From NCBI GenBank assembly GCA_021736615.1, contig JAIPFN010000017.1, positions 1 to 7,560 on the forward strand: a stretch of DNA of 7,560 bases, written 5' to 3'. The DNA comes from Phycisphaerae bacterium. GTDB lineage: Bacteria; Planctomycetota; Phycisphaerae; Sedimentisphaerales; Anaerohalosphaeraceae. Of the stretch, positions 4,897 through 7,560 are shown in pieces. Under the pieces are notes generated by a model. That model did no database searches, was not told the DNA's origin, and was given only the letters and a program-made list of their open reading frames with translations. The stretch's first letter is position 1, and each line of letters begins with the position of its first letter. The translations under genes were made by a program, and so were the position numbers.

Positions 4897-5820
4897 TTAT
4901 AAAATCTCTACCTCTGTCTTTTTTTCGATTTCGTCCCAACTGCCATTGTCAGACCATGCACGCGCCGCTGCCGCTTTTAATCCTCTGGTTAGCGAATCTT
5001 CCAGGCTTTCACCGCTGAGAAACCCTGCCAGGAAATAATCTCCGCAGCCTACTGTTGTTACGGTTTTGTTTTTTGTCAAACACCGGCCCTGCAATACTTT
5101 GTCTTTTGTAACAACAACGGCACCTTTTTCGCCTCGGGTAACTACAATTGTTTTTGCCTTGCCCAGAAGCGGTTTTGCAGCCTCTGCGATCTCGGCCGGG
5201 TCGTCTTGAATATTTACGCCGAGCAGTTCGGAAAGTTCGTCGAGGTTTGGTTTTAAAATTTCGATGCCGCCGAGATCGACTATTCTGTCAAGCGCCTCGC
5301 CACTGGTATCGACAACGATTTTCGCGCCGCATTTTCTGGCAGACTCAATAACAGAGATTACTCCGTCGAGTAATTCGCCGTCCGGCATGGAACCTGCAAA
5401 AACACAAATGCTGCCGGCGCCGATCATTCCACGCAAATCTTTTTCGAGCTGCTGTAGTGATTCATTGCTTGCAAGAGAACTTTCAGCACGGAGGTGCATT
5501 TCTCTTCCGCTGGTTTTATCTACTACGGTAATATTTTCCCGGGTTCGTCCAGCCGCTTTGGTAAATCGAACATCAACAAAATCAGAAACGGCTTCAACCG
5601 CCGCCATCATCTCGGCAAAATCAATCTCTCCCCAAAGACCCGCTGCAATATTTGATTTCCCCACCCAACCGAGCGCACGTGAAACATTAAAAGCCTTACC
5701 GGCAACGGTGCGACTTTGTGAAACTTTCGGATGACAACCCCAATCAATATTGTCCCCCGAACAAAAAACATCCCACGAAGGGCAAATCCCAACAGTCACT
5801 ATTGAGCAAATAATGTTCAT
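4897..5820 (-). CDS. PfkB-family sugar kinase, 1-phosphofructokinase-like
   Basis: Cytosolic ribokinase-fold kinase, predicted to transfer the ATP gamma-phosphate to a sugar or sugar-phosphate. The 307 residues match the usual length. RTRENITVVD (92-101), FAGSMPDG (141-148), ILKPNLDELSELLG (188-201), VTRGEKGAVV (228-237) and TVGCGDYFLAGFLSG (256-270, with presumed catalytic Asp261) fit the FruK/LacC branch. Two signature sites deviate: the sugar-binding GGKGxN is AGKAFN (40-45), and the C-terminal GAGD is GCGD. The N-terminal strand, normally TLNPALD, reads TVGICPSWD. The substrate may therefore not be fructose-1-phosphate. ATG at 5820 lies 2 bp after the stop of the membrane-protein gene, without a Shine-Dalgarno of its own, which suggests translational coupling. 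No PTS or fructose transport gene is visible nearby. Confidence 0.85.
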   Translation of the reverse strand: MNIICSIVTVGICPSWDVFCSGDNIDWGCHPKVSQSRTVAGKAFNVSRALGWVGKSNIAAGLWGEIDFAEMMAAVEAVSDFVDVRFTKAAGRTRENITVVDKTSGREMHLRAESSLASNESLQQLEKDLRGMIGAGSICVFAGSMPDGELLDGVISVIESARKCGAKIVVDTSGEALDRIVDLGGIEILKPNLDELSELLGVNIQDDPAEIAEAAKPLLGKAKTIVVTRGEKGAVVVTKDKVLQGRCLTKNKTVTTVGCGDYFLAGFLSGESLEDSLTRGLKAAAARAWSDNGSWDEIEKKTEVEIL

Positions 5821-5822
5821 AA

Positions 5823-6248
5823 TTAAGCATTTGATTTTATGAATTTATTGACTATATAAACAGAAAAAAAAGAAACAACTATAATTAAAATAAATGTTGC
5901 AATGTTAATCACTTGTCCACGAATCATTTCATTTCTTTCGTGAGCAAATTCTGGGTCATCTACATACCATAAAAAAGTTGCTATGCAGTGGAATATACGC
6001 CGTAACGAACAGAGAAGTATTACAAAATTGAGACAAATGACTATTACGTTTACGTACTTCACCTCATTTTTTTTTATAGAATAGACTCCACAGATAATCC
6101 CAACTATAGAAACAGCAAAAATGGCGTGTGAATATATATCACGTAAATAATCTCGACTGGCATGTTCTGGGGTCAACAACAAAAGAATAATACCTATAAG
6201 CAAATAAATGCATGCCGTAGTATTAAAAAAAGGCATTTTCTTATTCAT
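5823..6248 (-). CDS. Small four-helix membrane protein of unknown function
   Basis: A 141-residue protein with no family I recognise. Hydrophobic segments at about 10-26, 39-58, 65-82 and 111-134 suggest four transmembrane helices, with a charged linker (residues about 96-108) between the third and fourth and a short basic C-terminus. The start is well supported: AAGGA (6254-6258) lies 5 bases before the ATG. The coding sequence is visibly more A+T-rich than ftsK, prs or the kinase, which could reflect recent acquisition or simply its Ile/Phe/Asn-rich composition. Its stop is 2 bp before the kinase ATG, so the two are probably translated together. It lies 60 bp after ftsK. It might regulate or localise its neighbour, but nothing in the sequence proves this. 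Confidence 0.75.
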   Translation of the reverse strand: MNKKMPFFNTTACIYLLIGIILLLLTPEHASRDYLRDIYSHAIFAVSIVGIICGVYSIKKNEVKYVNVIVICLNFVILLCSLRRIFHCIATFLWYVDDPEFAHERNEMIRGQVINIATFILIIVVSFFSVYIVNKFIKSNA

Positions 6249-6308
6249 GTATTTCCTTAAATTTATTAGCTAGTGGATAGCCTTACAAAATTCTAAAACT
6301 TTTGACGC

Positions 6309-7560
6309 TTATTCCTCTTCGTCTTCGTCAACATACTCTACCTCGACCGTTTCGATATATTCCTCGTCGTCATCATCGTCGCCGTCTTCGTATTCATACT
6401 CTTCTTCGTCATCGGCTTCGTCGCTATCATCGACATCTTCTTCGGTATCGCTATCATCATCGTCCACATCTTCATATTCATATTCGTCTTCGTCATCGGC
6501 GCCTTGACCGCCGGTAAGATCGGCGTAACCGGCAACCTGGTCCTCGAGCATCTGCCTCTTCATCGCGTCATATTCGTCGACTGTCATAGTAACCTCGCGT
6601 GCCTGACTTCCCTTATACTCGCCAAGCAATCCGCCGGCGGCCATCATCTCGATCATTCGAGACGCACGCGCATAACCAATACCAAGTCTCCGTTGCAGCA
6701 ACGAAACACTGCCGCGACCACTCTCGAGAACAACCCGAATCGCATCGTCATAAAGATCATCCTTACTCATGCCGGATATATCAACCTTGTTAAGCTGCAT
6801 AAGCTCCGGGTGGAACTGCGGAGCGGCAACGGTCTTTAGATAGTTGACTATAGCAAACGTTTCGTTGTCGTCAAGGAAAGCACCCTGCGAACGAACAAGG
6901 TCGCTGGTACCGGGCTTAAGGAAAAGCATATCGCCCTGACCGAGCAAAGTCTCTCCGCCGTTCTGGTCTAGAATGATCCGGCTGTCCATACGTGCTGCAA
7001 CGCGGAAAGCGATTCGCGCCGGCATGTTAGATTTAATAAGCCCGGTAACAACCGTTGCCTGCGGACGCTGCGTCGCAAGGACAAGATGGATACCGATCGC
7101 CCTGCTCTTTTGAGCAATACGAACGATATACGACTCGACCTCTTTCGCCGATGTCATCATCAAGTCGGCAAGCTCGTCGATAATGATAACTATATACGGA
7201 AGGTGCTTTGGAATCTTGGCTTCTTCTTCTTTAGTCGAAGGGTTAAACCGCTCGATTATCTCTTCCTGTGTAAGCTTATTATACGAGCCGATGTTGCGAA
7301 CTTTTGCCTCGGCGAGAAGCTCGTAACGCTCGTCCATCTTGGTCGTCGCCCATTCCAGTATCTGTTCGGCACGCCGCATCTCGGTAATGGTCGGGCACAT
7401 CAAATGCGGAATAGATTCAAACGCGGCCATCTCAACCATTTTCGGGTCGATCAGAATCAACTGAACCTCGTCGGGCCGGCGCGTCATCATTATACTCGTA
7501 ATGATACTGTTGATACAAACACTCTTACCGGAACCGGTGGTACCTGCGATAAGCAAATGC
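6309..7560 (-). CDS. ftsK: FtsK/SpoIIIE DNA translocase, C-terminal part (5' end outside window)
   Basis: Septum-associated ATPase that pumps double-stranded DNA and helps resolve chromosome dimers. The 416 codons in the window start inside the motor domain; numbering here counts from the codon at 7556. Walker A is AGTTGSGKS (4-12), immediately after the conserved His-Leu. LILIDPKMVEM (33-43) and Walker B YIVIIIDELADLM (121-133) follow, then the RAIGIHLVLATQRP segment (152-165) and the DSRIILDQNGGETLLGQGDM stretch (191-210). The gamma winged-helix domain, which reads orienting DNA sites, is at about 266-322 (SGRGSVSLLQRRLGIGYARASR region). FtsK proteins usually end soon after this, at the REV motif. 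Here about 90 more residues follow, the last 62 being extremely acidic. Membrane and linker domains are expected beyond base 7560. Confidence 0.96.
   Translation of the reverse strand, partial: HLLIAGTTGSGKSVCINSIITSIMMTRRPDEVQLILIDPKMVEMAAFESIPHLMCPTITEMRRAEQILEWATTKMDERYELLAEAKVRNIGSYNKLTQEEIIERFNPSTKEEEAKIPKHLPYIVIIIDELADLMMTSAKEVESYIVRIAQKSRAIGIHLVLATQRPQATVVTGLIKSNMPARIAFRVAARMDSRIILDQNGGETLLGQGDMLFLKPGTSDLVRSQGAFLDDNETFAIVNYLKTVAAPQFHPELMQLNKVDISGMSKDDLYDDAIRVVLESGRGSVSLLQRRLGIGYARASRMIEMMAAGGLLGEYKGSQAREVTMTVDEYDAMKRQMLEDQVAGYADLTGGQGADDEDEYEYEDVDDDDSDTEEDVDDSDEADDEEEYEYEDGDDDDDEEYIETVEVEYVDEDEEE
6312..6497 (-). repeat. Low-complexity GAN-codon tract encoding the acidic FtsK tail
   Basis: The last 62 codons of ftsK are dominated by GAT/GAC/GAA/GAG with interspersed TAT/TAC. 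On the plus strand this shows as runs of TCG, TCA and TTC triplets. The encoded tail has 44 Asp/Glu, 6 Tyr and no Lys or Arg. Such triplet-like tracts are prone to length change by slippage. The many short plus-strand frames over it (e.g. Arg/His-rich ones) are only its complement. Confidence 0.8.

Noticed and set aside
4787..4939. N-terminal 51-residue extension of the TPR-like protein
   Set aside because: It overlaps the kinase 3' end and covers a hairpin and a promoter; its basic low-complexity sequence does not resemble the rest of the protein.
5264..5734. Plus-strand 156-codon open frame opposite the kinase
   Set aside because: The minus-strand frame carries clear PfkB motifs along its length; the opposite frame is a shadow with no domain.
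6302..6517. Plus-strand Arg/His-rich open frame opposite the ftsK end
   Set aside because: It is the complement of the Asp/Glu codon tract of the FtsK tail; its repetitive composition is explained by that.

Overview
This is a bacterial chromosomal window in which every gene I can support lies on the minus strand, so transcription runs from high to low coordinates. Base composition is mixed: the FtsK, Prs, L25 and Pth genes have moderate G+C, while the small membrane-protein gene and the spaces between genes are A+T-rich. The gene set is housekeeping plus lineage-specific unknowns. No transposase, integrase, phage gene or CRISPR array is visible. Lineage cannot be fixed from the sequence. The prs-rplY-pth order with a CTC-type long L25, an FtsK with an extra acidic tail and weak Shine-Dalgarno signals would fit a Planctomycetota-like (Phycisphaerae-like) bacterium, but this is low-confidence inference.

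Right part (7560 to 4897): the C-terminal part of an FtsK/SpoIIIE DNA translocase enters from outside the window and ends in a very acidic tail. After 61 bp comes an A+T-rich gene for a small four-helix membrane protein of unknown function. Only 2 bp separate its stop from a PfkB-family sugar kinase related to 1-phosphofructokinase, so those two are probably translationally coupled.

Middle (4896 to 2765): a tetratricopeptide-like, membrane-anchored protein of unknown role has a promoter so close to its ATG that its mRNA may be leaderless. Next is an M50 site-2-protease-type membrane metalloprotease with an unusual C-terminal extension of about 175 residues.

Intergenic 2764 to 2298: this holds a weak terminator, a promoter with a consensus TTGACA, and then a compact stretch of about 106 bp (2435-2540) whose minus-strand RNA can form four hairpins plus a pseudoknot. 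I do not recognise it as a known RNA family; it is the best candidate here for something undescribed.

Left part (2297 to 1): tRNA-Gln(TTG), then prs (PRPP synthetase), rplY/ctc (ribosomal protein L25) and pth (peptidyl-tRNA hydrolase, cut by the window edge). These are closely spaced and probably form one operon that couples nucleotide precursor supply with translation. The tRNA and the candidate structured RNA may belong to the same transcript.
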